Of a stretch of DNA of 64,000 bases, positions 1 to 52,949 are shown in pieces (position 1 is the stretch's first letter; the number at the start of each line of letters is the position of its first letter). Location of the stretch: positions 3,596,001 to 3,660,000 of the forward strand of contig CAVNZM010000014.1 of assembly GCA_963693365.1 (NCBI GenBank), given 5' to 3'. A program made the position numbers and the translations under genes. The notes under the pieces were generated by a model. It saw only the letters and a program-made list of their open reading frames with translations, was not told where the DNA came from and searched no databases. This stretch comes from Amoebidium appalachense (Eukaryota; Ichthyosporea).

Positions 1-916
1 ATACCAATGTCCTGTTTGTAGAGGGTATCGCCAAACACAACATATATGTTATCTACAAGGAAACATAGAAAATCCACAAGCTGTGCCTTAGAGAGATGTA
101 GAGAGTGTTCTTTAGGCTCAAAGGAATCATCCTGGGAATCATCATCTACACGATCCACCCAGGACAACGTGGAGCCGGTTTTCTTAATAAACATGTGTGG
201 TTTGCGAGCGTCCGTGCATTTTTTGACAAATATTGCGTCAATCAGTGTAGTGAGGCGAGCTTTCAAATCATGCAAGTCAATCTTGGTGTAGAGTGTGGAA
301 AAATCAAACACAGACACGGGCGTATTTTCGTGTTGGCGTGTGGTACGGTTAAGGGCGTTGATTGTGTGTGTGAGTGCGGTGCTATCCGTGAGAATCCAAG
401 AGCTAGTGTTGTGTGGCAGGTGGGGTTTGACAACATCACACCACATACGTTCGACATCAGGGGAGACGAACTTAAACACACTAGTGAGAAGGCGGGAGAG
501 AGGTTCAAGTGATGTGGCAGAGGAGTTGGCAATGAAACGGAAGGTGGGTGGTGTTTTGTGCATTTTTAATATGGCCTGAAATGTGGGCAAGCGTGCAGTG
601 CGACGTCCTGGTGTGCCTTTTATGTCATGTGTTTTGAGAAATGCAAGGTGTTGTGCAACAATGTCTTTTGGTGCAGTGTTGCAGACGGTGTATGTTGCGG
701 CAGGTGCATGCAGTTCGGCTGTAATGCTGCTAACGTAGTGTTTTTTGCAGACGATCACGAACGTGTTGCTAGCTTTATCCATTGTGGTGACTACGAAACG
801 TTTTTGGAAGCGACGCAGTAGAAGCACAGAAGCTTGTGGTACGGTGTGTGTGTTGGGTGCGTGTTGTGCATATGGCAGGAAGGGGCGACACTTAGTAAAG
901 ACGGCGGCTGCCCACG
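1..916 (-). mobile_element. Reverse transcriptase ORF fragment (Penelope-like/TERT-type), cut by left edge
   Basis: The minus strand is open without a stop for about 300 codons from the poly-G run near 916 to the window edge, in the frame whose codons have low coordinates divisible by 3. Seen in N-to-C order: DKASNTFVIVCKKHY (about 780-730), a K-M-H-K-T-P-P with R-F-I-A-N-S-S block (about 560-520), S-S-W-I-L-T-D-S (about 405-380), V-F-D-F-S-T-L-Y-T-K (about 315-285; RT motif A with the first catalytic Asp), and Y-K-Q-D-I-G at the edge (start of RT motif B, normally followed by P-M-G). The YxDD motif C would lie off the left edge. This set of motifs is that of RTs related to Penelope-like elements and telomerase; the subclass is inference. 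The start is unclear because the frame runs on into poly-G and CA repeats. It has the same orientation as the ORP gene just upstream and probably lies in one of its introns. Intactness cannot be judged. Confidence 0.8.
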
Positions 917-955
917 GGGGGGGGGGGGGGGGGGGGGGGAAGAGCGAAAAGGGAG

Positions 956-1100
<145 letters not shown>

Positions 1101-1158
1101 GGGGGTTGTATGTGTGTAGAAGCCAGGTGGGGTGAGGGAGGGCGAGGGGGGCAAAAAC

Positions 1159-2801
1159 CTTTCCAGAACGGTGGTGTATGCGGTAGTAGTGAAGCATGCC
1201 CGGCACAAGCACAAAGTGCCTCTCATGCCACACCTTGAAACTGTCTCGCACCTGTGGCGCATTAAATTTTACATTTAGGTTGGACGATTCATTTGTTGTT
1301 GTTTTTTCCTTCTTCCTTTCTTTCGCACCCCGTCCCCAGGGTTGCACCTCCTACTTTGGCTGGAAGCCAGATCCAATGGGAAGTGTAGGACAGAAATAGC
1401 TACACAGTGTAAGAGAAGTAGATAGCAATAACTGAGGGTACAGGGGACGGAGGGTGGGTTGGTGGGTGGGTGGGTGGAGGGGGGGGGGGGGGGGGGAGGA
1501 AGGGGGGGGGGAAGGGGAGGGGTCCACGAGTGTACTTGCTGGCGCGAGTGTATGTGTGCATGTGTGTGTGTAGGGAGGCAGGAGAGGGGGGGGGGGGGGG
1601 GGGGGGGGGGGGAAGCGGGGAAGGAAGGAGGATGGCAGGCGTGCCAAAGATGATAAGGCTGAAATGGGGCGCTTGTAAGCCAGCAGGACAGAGTGGGAAG
1701 AGGAGCACGAATCGGAATGTGTGCACGTGGATTCCGTTTGATATCCCGTTCCAGAGAACCAGAGGGGGAAGTGTGTGTGTGTTGGGGGGGGGGGGGGGGG
1801 GGGGGGGGGTTGAATGCGGAACACGGTACGAAGTACGCATACACGATGAGAAGCATGGTGCAGGACACATGCAAAGGCAAACATTCAAGTATGCAACATC
1901 AGCCATGTGCACAGTATGCGTCATAAGCAGAGCCCATCCTCAGGGAGGGCCCAAGTCATCAATTGCATCTGAGTTTCGACCCCTTAGCCCGCGTATATAC
2001 GACTCTCCAACTCAGACAGCAGCATCAACTGAACTTGGGAGGGTCAACCCGTCTTGATCAAAGACGAGCAGGGTTGCTTATGCAAGCAAGGTGAGCAAAA
2101 CGGTGAAGATGTGTGTGCAAACTAAAGCAGTGCAGCGAAAAATGCGTAAGTGCTTACAGATGCACGACACAAAGCAACCATGCCCGGTTGCATGGAAGTA
2201 AAGCGGTGTCCACACGGTGGTCTGTCCTGAAAGGACACCTCTGAAAGCAGACTGGGGGGGGGGGGGGGGGGGGGGAGGCGGAAAGGGAGGGAGCGGAGGG
2301 GGAGGGGGGGGGGGGGGGGGAGGGATGAAAGTGAATAAAGAAAAAAATCGGGTGTGAGGGATCAGCATTATGAGACGGCAGTCGGAAGGAGCGAGAGGTA
2401 TGGGTGTAAGAGCCGGGGCTGAAAGGGGAGGGGAGAGGGAAAGAGGAGGGGAGGGAGGGGGGGAGGGGGGGGGGGGTTGAGTGTGCTATTAATATTAAGC
2501 ACGAAGTATACATAAACAAAGAACAACACGATGTAGAGTGCAAACCGCACATAAAGGGTGTGCTTTCTAAGCAGAGCCCATCCTCGGTGGGGGGGGGGGG
2601 GGGGGGGGGGGGGGGAAGGAGGTTGAGGGTACGTGTGTGAGGGCAGGTACATGTGTGTGTGTGTAAGCGCAAGTGCATGCATGCATGCAAGTGTGTTTGG
2701 GGGTGTGTGTGCACATGCATGTGTGCACTTGTGTGTGTGTGTGTATGTGTGCATGTACGTGTGCATGTGCATGCGTGTACGTGTTTGGGGGGCAGGGGGA
2801 A

Positions 2802-2848
<47 letters not shown>

Positions 2849-3491
2849 ACCTTCAAATCGCCCCTTCTGATAACGTTTGGTATGGGCACGTCGTCGGTCG
2901 GCTTGATCTGATAATGGTGGCTGTCAGGAAAAACTTGCTCCCACCACCAAGGAAAAAAAAAGAAGACGAAGAAGAAGGGGGGAAGGGGGGAGGTTTCATG
3001 TGTAAACCAGCACGAAAACAGGACTTGGATGGATGAAACGTGAAGGAATGTGTGTGCGTGTATGTGTGTGTGTGTGGGGGGGGGGGGGGGGGGGGGGGAG
3101 GGGGAGGGGGGGGAGGGGAAGGGGGGAGGACCCGGATGAGGGGGGAGACGGGGGCTGAGAGAAACAGGAACATGGAGACGGAGAAGGGGGGGATGGAGGA
3201 AGAGAGAGGGGCGTTTAGAATACGTTACAAGTATAATGCCCACAACGATGACGGGGCAAACGTTTGCAGTTTTTGCAAATCATACAACAACAAGAAGCAA
3301 GAATAGGCAGAGCCCAGGGAGAAAGAGGAGAAAGAGGGAGAGAGGTGCTGGTGGGGGGGGGAAGAAGAGGAGGAGGAGGAGGAAGAGGAGGAGGAGGGGG
3401 GGGGGGGAAGGGGGGGGGGGGGGGGGGGAGGTGGTGAAGAAGGGGGCTTCGGTGGGCATTATGTTTGGTTGGTTGGGGGGTTTTTTTTTTC

Positions 3492-3533
<42 letters not shown>

Positions 3534-3825
3534 GGGGGGAAGGGGGAGGGGTTTGGGGGTGAGGGGAGGGGGGAGGGTCTGGGGATTGGGAGGGGAGGTG
3601 GCTTGGAGCACATAGCGCAGAAAATGATACAAAAATGCACAATCGGAAAGTTGGGGAGGTGATAGATGTAAATGGCTTGCCTTATTTGGCGGGAAGTCTG
3701 CTTGTGTAAGGTGTGAGGGAGAGCGGGGACGAGGCAAAGTGGGAGGTAAAGTGTGCTTGAGTGGGGGGGGAGGGGGGATGGGGGGAAGGGGGAGGTGTGT
3801 GTATGTGTCATGTGTCAAGTGTGTG

Positions 3826-3887
<62 letters not shown>

Positions 3888-4451
3888 CGCGCGCGTGTGT
3901 ATGAGTGGGAGTGGGAGTGACAGTGTGAGGGAGTGTGCGTGTGTGTGTGTGTGTGGTGGTGGTGGGGGGGGGGGAGAGGGGGGTTGCACACCTCTTTTGA
4001 AAGCTCCCTCTTCTGCTTCTTATAGTCCTTTTTGGCTGCTTTAAGGGATGCCTTTGAACTGGATTGGACGGTTTTCTGCGTGCAGGAAATATGGAATAAG
4101 GTTCGAAATCCCATGATTCTATGATTCATTTCATTATCCCCCCCACACCCCCTCCCCCCTCCCCCCCTCCCATCCTCCCCTCCCCACCCACCCACCCACC
4201 CACCCACCCCCCCACACACACACAAGCTCGCACACGCACGCGGTGCGCGCATCTGGTCAAGGGGTCCAAGAAAGCTCCTCCCATCCACACGGTGAAGTCA
4301 AATGCGTGAGAGCGTTCCGAAAAAGTAAACAACACCTTTCTTCCTCTAACCAGTATATCATTTCCCTTGACAGCCCCGCCCCCCCCCCCCCCCCCCCCCC
4401 ACCACCACCACCACCACCACCACCACCACCACACACACACGCACAAAAAAA

Positions 4452-4486
<35 letters not shown>

Positions 4487-5537
4487 CAAAACTTGCTACT
4501 TCCGTATCCTTCTTATTCCTCCACCTTGTCTTTCTCTCCCTATGTTCCCCCTCTCCCCCCCCCCCCCCCCCCCCCCCCCCCCAACACACACACACCCTTT
4601 CCCCCCTCCTCCCCTCCCCCCTTCCCCCTCTAACATCCCCCCCCCCCCCTCCCCCCCACAAACACCAACAAAAAAGAAGAAGAAGAAGAAGAGGAAGAAG
4701 AAAGGAAACGAAAAGAAGGAAACCAAAAACTTCCCTTTTCATATCTTTTCTTATCCCTCCATCCCCCCCCCCCCCCTCCCCCCCCCCCCCCCCCCCTCCC
4801 CTCCGGTGCATTTCTCCCGTCGCCTCACGCACAAGCGTAGATTGAGAACTCTGCTCGTACCTTTCCTTCCTCATCTCCGTTCCAACCTTGTGAGCTTGGC
4901 GGTCTGCTCTCCACCTGGTTGATCTCATGTTTTCCCGCTGGTGGTGTGCCGACACCACTACTAAGAAAGTTTTGCGAAGTCTGCGAGCTGTTTCTCCGCG
5001 GCAAGGAGGATGTGTTTTCCGTCTTGCTTGTTGCTGGTGTGGAGGATCCAGAAAGTTTTCGCTTAAATTTGTTGGGGTTGGAATGTGTGCGGTGCAGTGG
5101 GCCAGGATCCGCAATTTGCGACTGGAAAGAAAAAAGAAAAAACGGTTTAGCCTATGGAGGGGTAGATTTCTTAACTACTGACCCGAAAAAGGTTAAAACA
5201 GTAGAAACACTTGCCAAAAAAAGAGGGCATATGAAAAAGTGGTTAGGTGTGTGGGATCTTTCTCTCTTTTTACAACAGTTCACACAACTCTGCCTGTTCA
5301 TAAGTCACTAATGTTACGCTAAATGCTCTTTCTTGTCTGCACCTGAGGTAAAGCAGATCTATCTTCTTGAATGCAAATATGATTTCTTTTTGGATCTGTC
5401 GTGCTTTGCTTTTAAGCATGCTTACTAGCCGTATGACCACACGTGTCAGAAAGGCTCATGCCCACACCCTTGCTTGTCAAGTAAAACGTCAACAGCCTCC
5501 CGGTTAGCCATACAAAGCATGTGCACAACTATACACG

Positions 5538-5572
<35 letters not shown>

Positions 5573-5613
5573 GCACACACACACACACACACATAGACAC
5601 AAACACACGCACA

Positions 5614-5700
<87 letters not shown>

Positions 5701-5842
5701 GAAGCATGCACGTACACGCAAGTATACACACACTTCAAATTATAACAAGACCGACACACACCTGAGTTCCTGGCTGCGCAAAAACCGCGCCCACGGCACC
5801 TGGATTTTGCACTTCCTGTTGGAAATGATCGGTGGAAGGCAT
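1159..5842 (-). CDS. Oxysterol-binding-protein-related (ORP5/8-like) protein, N-terminal exons
   Basis: Five exons on the minus strand join in phase 0: 5842-5762 (ATG, begins MPSTDHFQQ, 27 codons), 5121-4861 (87), 4075-3992 (28), 2907-2851 (19) and 1251-1159 (31), giving 192 residues. Each has an AG acceptor and GT donor (for example TTTCTTTCCAG before 5121 and AAG|GTACGAG after 4861). The first two exons are Ser/Thr/Pro-rich and look disordered. The third encodes KASLKAAKKDYKKQKREL, close to the basic S-L-K-x-x-K-K-x-Y segment just before the PH domain of OSBPL8/OSBPL5. The last two give the start of a PH domain: V-I-R-R-G-D-L-K, then W-H-E-R-H-F-V-L-V-P-G and H-Y-Y-R. ORP5/8 proteins exchange phosphatidylserine and PI4P at ER-plasma membrane contacts; the PH domain binds phosphoinositides. 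The ligand-binding domain is not in the window. For the fourth exon an alternative acceptor at 2918 breaks phase and was not used. The ORP5/8 assignment rests on one short segment and is weaker than the PH call. Confidence 0.75.
1808..2213 (-). repeat. Long copy of dispersed SINE-like element, poly-G (poly-C tail) on left
   Basis: After a long G-run (1783-1809) comes TGAATGCGGAACACGGTACG and about 400 bp that recur almost unchanged at 61533-61975 and in part at 63479-63657 (same orientation) and 49449-49690 (opposite). Read on the minus strand, it has a tRNA A-box-like TGTCTGAGTTGG (about 2020-2009), a B-box-like GGTCGAAACTC about 25 bases on (about 1984-1974), a body, and a 3' poly-C run. 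The part at 2040-2213 contains a partly palindromic CCATGCCCGGTTGCATGG that is also at the 61.5-kb copy. It lies in an ORP intron. Confidence 0.85.
2474..2592 (-). repeat. Short copy of the poly-C-tailed element
   Basis: About 115 bp between two G-runs. It keeps the element's poly-C-side sequence (on plus: cacgaagtatacataaac) and ends at the shared boundary agcagagcccatcctc. It is more diverged than the long copies. Confidence 0.7.
3218..3322 (-). repeat. Diverged short copy of the poly-C-tailed element
   Basis: Contains tagaatacgttacaagtat and gaataggcagagcccag, both recognisable against the 1.8-kb copy, again beside G-rich runs. It lies in the ORP intron between the exons at 2907 and 3992. 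Confidence 0.5.
3826..3895. repeat. (GT)n microsatellite
   Basis: A long GT array next to the ORP exon at 3992-4075; on the coding (minus) strand it is CA. Confidence 0.95.
4378..4800. repeat. Poly-C, (CCA)n, (GAAA)n compound low-complexity tract
   Basis: An ORP intron made of C-runs, CAC triplets, AAAG repeats and AAG triplets. Long apparent open frames here are low-complexity only. Confidence 0.9.
5531..5699. repeat. (CA)n array at the start of ORP intron 1
   Basis: On the coding minus strand this is a GT array close to the 5' splice site CAG|GTGTGTGT of exon 1 (5762). Confidence 0.95.
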
Positions 5843-12085
<6,243 letters not shown>

Positions 12086-12334
12086 GCGTGCGTGCGTGCG
12101 TGCGTGCGTACGTGTGTGCGTGTGTGTTTGAGAGGGGCGGGCGGGCAGGGGGGGGGGGGGGGGGTAGCCAAAAGACGCGGTGAGGAACTTGAAGGTAAAA
12201 TTTGAGAGAAGGGGTTGGTCAAAAACATGAAATGATGCACAAGCCTTGAAGGAGAAAGAGGGTAGCGGGAACAACCTTTGACAAGTATCCGGCTGACAGG
12301 TCACCAAGCACAACCGAAAGAACGCAGACCGATA

Positions 12335-41372
<29,038 letters not shown>

Positions 41373-41658
41373 CGGCATGATCCCTACTACCATCCCACTT
41401 TCAGGAGGGAAGGAGAGGATATATGGGGGGGGGGGGGGGGGGGGGGGGAGGGGGGTTCAGAAGGCTTTTGAATGGACTGCCCTTAGGTTTGTTGTAGTAA
41501 ATGATAGTTCTGTGGTTGCCTAAAGTTTCGTGGTTGTTTGACGACGGCTTGTGTAACCGAATGACGTGACTGTTTGCTATAGGTGTGTGATACTGGTTGT
41601 GTGCAGTTGATAAACCCTACCTCCCCCCAACACACCCACACCAACCCCCACACACACG

Positions 41659-41689
<31 letters not shown>

Positions 41690-41708
41690 ACACCCTCCAC
41701 CCCCCCCC

Positions 41709-41739
<31 letters not shown>

Positions 41740-43576
41740 ACACACACACACCACACACACACCCTCTGTTCCTCGCGCACAAGAAGCACACACAAAAAAC
41801 AAGGTCCAAGAGGGCTTCCAGCTGTCGTTTGTTTAGATGGAGTTCCTTTGCTTGCTTCTTTTTATTGTCTCTTCGTTTGCTTAATTTGAGGAGTGTTATA
41901 GCTAGCAGTCATTGGATAGATCTCTGTAAATAGTTTGAGATGGCGGCTGTCGATGTTCATGTGGCGATGATAAGAGAATGAGCTTTCGAAGGTATGGTTA
42001 TAATATGTATACATGCAATTTCAAGTTGAGCACACCCGAAGATGTTTAAGGAAGGCTACCAGGTAGTGACTGTTGTAAGAGTACATATAGCCGTGAGAAC
42101 TATGAATGCCGATGCAATATGTATGTTGGTCATGTTGAAGCGTTATATCTAGGTTGCGCGGGTATACCGGTGCGTGTAAGAGTTGCTGGTGATGTAGGAC
42201 TTGCCGGTGTTATGTCCTCGATAGAAACTATGTATGTCTTTGAGAAATGATAATGGGCGGCGCCGACAATAGCGTACATATACACTGAGTCTACCTTCAT
42301 GAAACGTCTAACCACATGTGCTGGCCATGGTTTTGTGGGTAGATGTAAGAACAACGACTTCACCTTCCCCTGTATACGCAAGCTTGTGTGTCAGGTATCC
42401 GAGTGCCACCACGGTGGCCGTAACAGAGTCAAAACTAAGCCTTTCGTGTGGCACACGCGTGAATCACCGCCATGACCCCAAGACTCAGCTTGGGATGTCA
42501 AGATGCTTAGAATATTTACCTGTCCTTCACCTTTAAGTCAACCGCAAAACCAAAAAAACCTGAGAGTTTGAAGTTCTCAAGCTCAGCTGCTGCAGTGGTG
42601 TCTCGGTGCCAGTGGTGCTCATTTATTTGCATGTACCAAAGCTACAGCGGTGTAACTATTTTGCAATGAGTAGATAGTTGGCGATGCACCTTTTCGGAGG
42701 AGGATCAATCTACAAGCTACCATGGCTACTCTTTGCTGTCTCCTCTGCCTAACTCTCTCTCATATGCGATGAGGCTTGCCGCCCACCCAATCCTCTCAAC
42801 TTCTCCAAATGGCAAGCCTTGCTACGTCCTTCCTGAGCCCCACACCAGTGCAGAGTGCCAGGCACTCTGGAGATCAGGCTATTCTATCTTCCTCTGTGAG
42901 TGTACGTGTGTGCACTTCCCTTTCTACCTTCACCACTCTTTTTCTCTCGCCTTTACCTTACTGCCTTCATTCCTTCCACGCTTCCCCCCTCTCTCCATCA
43001 GTCCATTACCCCGACTCCACGGACCCTCACAAAACTGTGTTGTGAGAACACGGTGACGGACCTGACGGTCGCTTTGTGTGGGCGCTACCCGAGTGGTCAC
43101 AGCAAGTTGATTGGCTACTTAGAGGACGGTTTCTTAGCCATATATGGCTTATCTACAATTTGATCGTGTCACATTGGATGCCATAAAAGCGGGGCAAACA
43201 TACTTCAAAATACAGATGGATAATTCCTTGCGATATGATATGGACTGCCATTCTGGATGATTGTTAACTGGTGTTCAGCATTTTAATACTTTCTAATATT
43301 TTATACTCTCAAAAACTGTAATAGTATGATGAAAAATACCTAAGGCTACAGGTTAATTTGAAAGGAATACTCTACTTATCCAACCATGGTCATGGAGCTC
43401 AATATTGATCACAATTTACCCCCCTCGTAGTAACTAAATTCCTGGCGGGCGGATGATCACGTTTCGCAGTTTTTTTCACCTGAACGGTTTTGAACTCATT
43501 TTCGTTCGAAGACTGACTTTTGAAAGTAAAAATTTTTTTTTTTGCCTTTTAGGGTCCTTTTATTTTCAACGCTAAA
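41373..43576. other. Spacer between cyclase and RAB6
   Basis: Contains G-runs at 41426-41448, CA and C runs at 41640-41760, and about 1.7 kb of unique sequence without a convincing exon. The last few hundred bases should include the RAB6 promoter; no clear TATA box was picked out. Confidence 0.6.
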
Positions 43577-50026
<6,450 letters not shown>

Positions 50027-50626
50027 GCCAATCATATGCGGTATGAAGAAGAACACGCCGCTCCATAGTGTGTAGAAGAACATGCTGTTCCTGTGTTGGG
50101 AATGGGTGTAACCGCGTTCCCCACCTCCCTGCGAGCATGTTTCTCTGGTTCTGCCTTCCTCGTTGCACAACACAAAAAACAAACAGCAAATTTTCAACGT
50201 TTTTTTTTTTTTAAAGGTTTTAGGTTTTAGGCGTGTTTGTAGGCAACCAGATATATAAAGACATGAAGTTGATCTGTAACCTTTCAACTGTATCATGCAG
50301 ATTTGCCAGATGAATGACCGGAAAAACTTAGATGAGGATTTATCAAAGCAAAACGTTTAAGGTGGTCTCTTACCAGTACGTTCCTTGCCCAAATATGGTC
50401 ACCACACATTCATTTGTGGTATTATCATGCATGGGGTACGTTACATGTCTATGCAGCTTGTGCTGTACATACATTCATACATACATATGGAACATATGTG
50501 ATCCTTTTTGATATGTGATCGTAAAGGAGGTGTGTCCACTGGTGGGCTTATATTGCATATCTTTGCCGACTCTTTCTCATTCGTGAGAGACGACCTCATC
50601 CCCCCCCCCCCCCCCCCCCCCCCCCC

Positions 50627-50658
<32 letters not shown>

Positions 50659-50798
50659 ACGCACACACACATGCACCCACATCCTCGAACTCCTACAAAA
50701 CCCCATAGGTACCGGCATAGGTATGTCAAAACCACATCTATCTCTACAACAACATCGACAATATTCCAAATCACTTTTCTAGTTTTTTTTTTGGCTCT

Positions 50799-50844
<46 letters not shown>

Positions 50845-51975
50845 ACCACCACCACCGCCACCGCCACCGCCACCATTTCACAATCGTTCGTGTCGTTCGT
50901 GTCGGTACCACTCATCCACCCACTCATCGACCCGCACTTGCGCACTCCAAGACATACACACACAGAGAGAGAGAGACAGACACACAAGAGGGAGAGGGAG
51001 ACAGACACACAGAGAGAGAGAGACTGACACACAAGAGGGAGGGAGAGACAGACACACAGAGGGAGAGAGAGACAGACACACAAGATGGAGAGAGAGACAC
51101 ACACACACAGAGAGAGAGAGACAGACACACAGAGGGAGGGAGAGACAGACACACAGAGAGAGAGAGAGACAGACACACAGAGAGAGAGAGAGACAGACAC
51201 ACAGAGAGAGAGAGAGACAGGCACACACAGAGAGAGAGAGAGAGACAGACACACAGAGAGAGAGACAGACGCAGAGAGAGAGAGAGACAGACACACACAG
51301 AGAGAGAGAGAGACAGACACACAGAGAGAGAGAGAGACAGACACACAGAGAGAGAGAGAGACAGACACACAGAGAGAGAGAGAGACAGACACACAGCACC
51401 ACCACCACGGTCACCAACCATGGACGTGTACGTTTGAATGTGTGCCGTAAGATTAGGCCTGTTCTTTCGGTCATTCAATATTGATCGCTTTACACCAAGC
51501 CAAGTTAAGTTAACACACATGCGCATGCATGAGGTTCAACCCGTCTGTGTTCGTGACTGAGAAGTTTACGTAAGCACACAATGCCTGACTGAGATGCAAC
51601 GAAAACACCCAGTTTCAAACGATTGTATGCATAGGCAGACAACAACATATGTCATATATTCCTACATTTTTTTTTGAAACCTATATAATAATAAAAAATT
51701 GCGTGCCAAAAGCCTTAGTTAATTAACTTTCCCGCCCAAATTTTTATTTTTGGCTAATCAGTTAGTCTAAGATCGCGCGCGAGTAATTGATACATTAGTT
51801 CATATGTACGTATGTAGCGCCTTTGCTGCCAGCACACCCCAGGTCAGGTGGGACCGGGTGGACAAATATCAGCCTGAGGCCACGCCGCACGACTTAAATG
51901 GCAGCCAGCAGACGTCCAAATAATTAGTAGGCCCGACGAGGTGGGGGGGGGGGCCCGCCAAAAAAAGGGAGCCTA

Positions 51976-52012
<37 letters not shown>

Positions 52013-52133
52013 TTAAAAATGGGTGGGTGGGTGGGTATGGGGGCGGGGCCTATGGGGAGGGGAGCCTGGGAGGGGGGGCTTTAAAAAAAAATAGGAGGGT
52101 GGATGGGTGTGTGGTGGTGGTGGTGGTGGTGGT

Positions 52134-52171
<38 letters not shown>

Positions 52172-52949
52172 TTCGGTCAACTTCGTGTCACGTCATTGAC
52201 AATCGCCATTGCATTCCATGTATTTCACAAACGTCATAAGTCAAACCGTTAAGTCTCTGCAAGCCCCTCCAAGGGGCCTTCCTTTCACTATTAGTAGGCA
52301 GATTTCTTTATGTAAGATACTGTTTCACACACGATTTTAGCACATTGTTATGAATAATAAAGCACAGTTTTAGAATATTATCCTGCCCCAAATACCAGGT
52401 ATTTGTTTGTATAACGTTCTTCCTGGAGGGGAAAGGTCGGTCTTTCTACGCTCGTCCTTAGCAAACAGTCTAATAGTAATATAGCATGCGGAATCAGGAA
52501 ACATATCTCAATTCCCGATGTCGCACGCACAAACGCAAAATTCCCACCCAGTCAACACCCAAAACTACAATCGCACTTCTCATACCATGGACATCTATTT
52601 AGGCAACCAATCATAGAGCAAAGTGAACCCGGCATCCACAAAAATAATAATAACAATAATAATAATAATAATAATAAAAAATTAAAAAACGGCACCACCC
52701 CAGAAAACCGTCACACATTATTAAGGCAAAGAGTTGAGGATCCAGTCAAATCACTCTCACATACAAAAGGCCTCTAGGATTTAGAGATTTCCACCGGAAA
52801 ACCCCCCATAGGTCCACGTCAATCCCTCCTATAACACATTCTACCACACAGGCCGACCACACGTATCACTCGAGGAGGAGGGAGGGGGGGAGGGAGGGAC
52901 GGGGGGGGGGGGGGTCTATGCAAATTAACACCCGACAGAAGACACAAAA
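50027..52949. other. Convergent spacer between RAB6 and FAM193 3' ends
   Basis: Holds the 3' flanks of both genes. Seen: C-runs at 50600-50640 and 50800-50830, a 20-22-bp tandem array at 50960-51395, a dispersed repeat at 51715-51800, G-runs at 51980-52010 and 52137-52168, and ordinary AT-rich sequence at 52180-52860. No exon seen. Confidence 0.6.
50960..51395. repeat. Tandem 20-22-bp GA/CA array
   Basis: About twenty units of gagagagagacagacacaca type with small changes in the GA count and occasional ggagggagag variants. Confidence 0.95.

Noticed and set aside
1970-2030. Functional tRNA gene in the A/B-box region of the long repeat
   Set aside because: Box spacing is short, no full cloverleaf with acceptor stem can be drawn by eye, and it recurs inside a dispersed element.
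4919-5311. 130-codon plus-strand open frame
   Set aside because: It overlaps a minus-strand ORP exon with clear splice sites; the plus frame is its shadow.
50960-51395. Regular 20-22-bp array, possibly telomeric or CRISPR-like
   Set aside because: The unit is GA/CA low complexity with no spacers and no telomere consensus.
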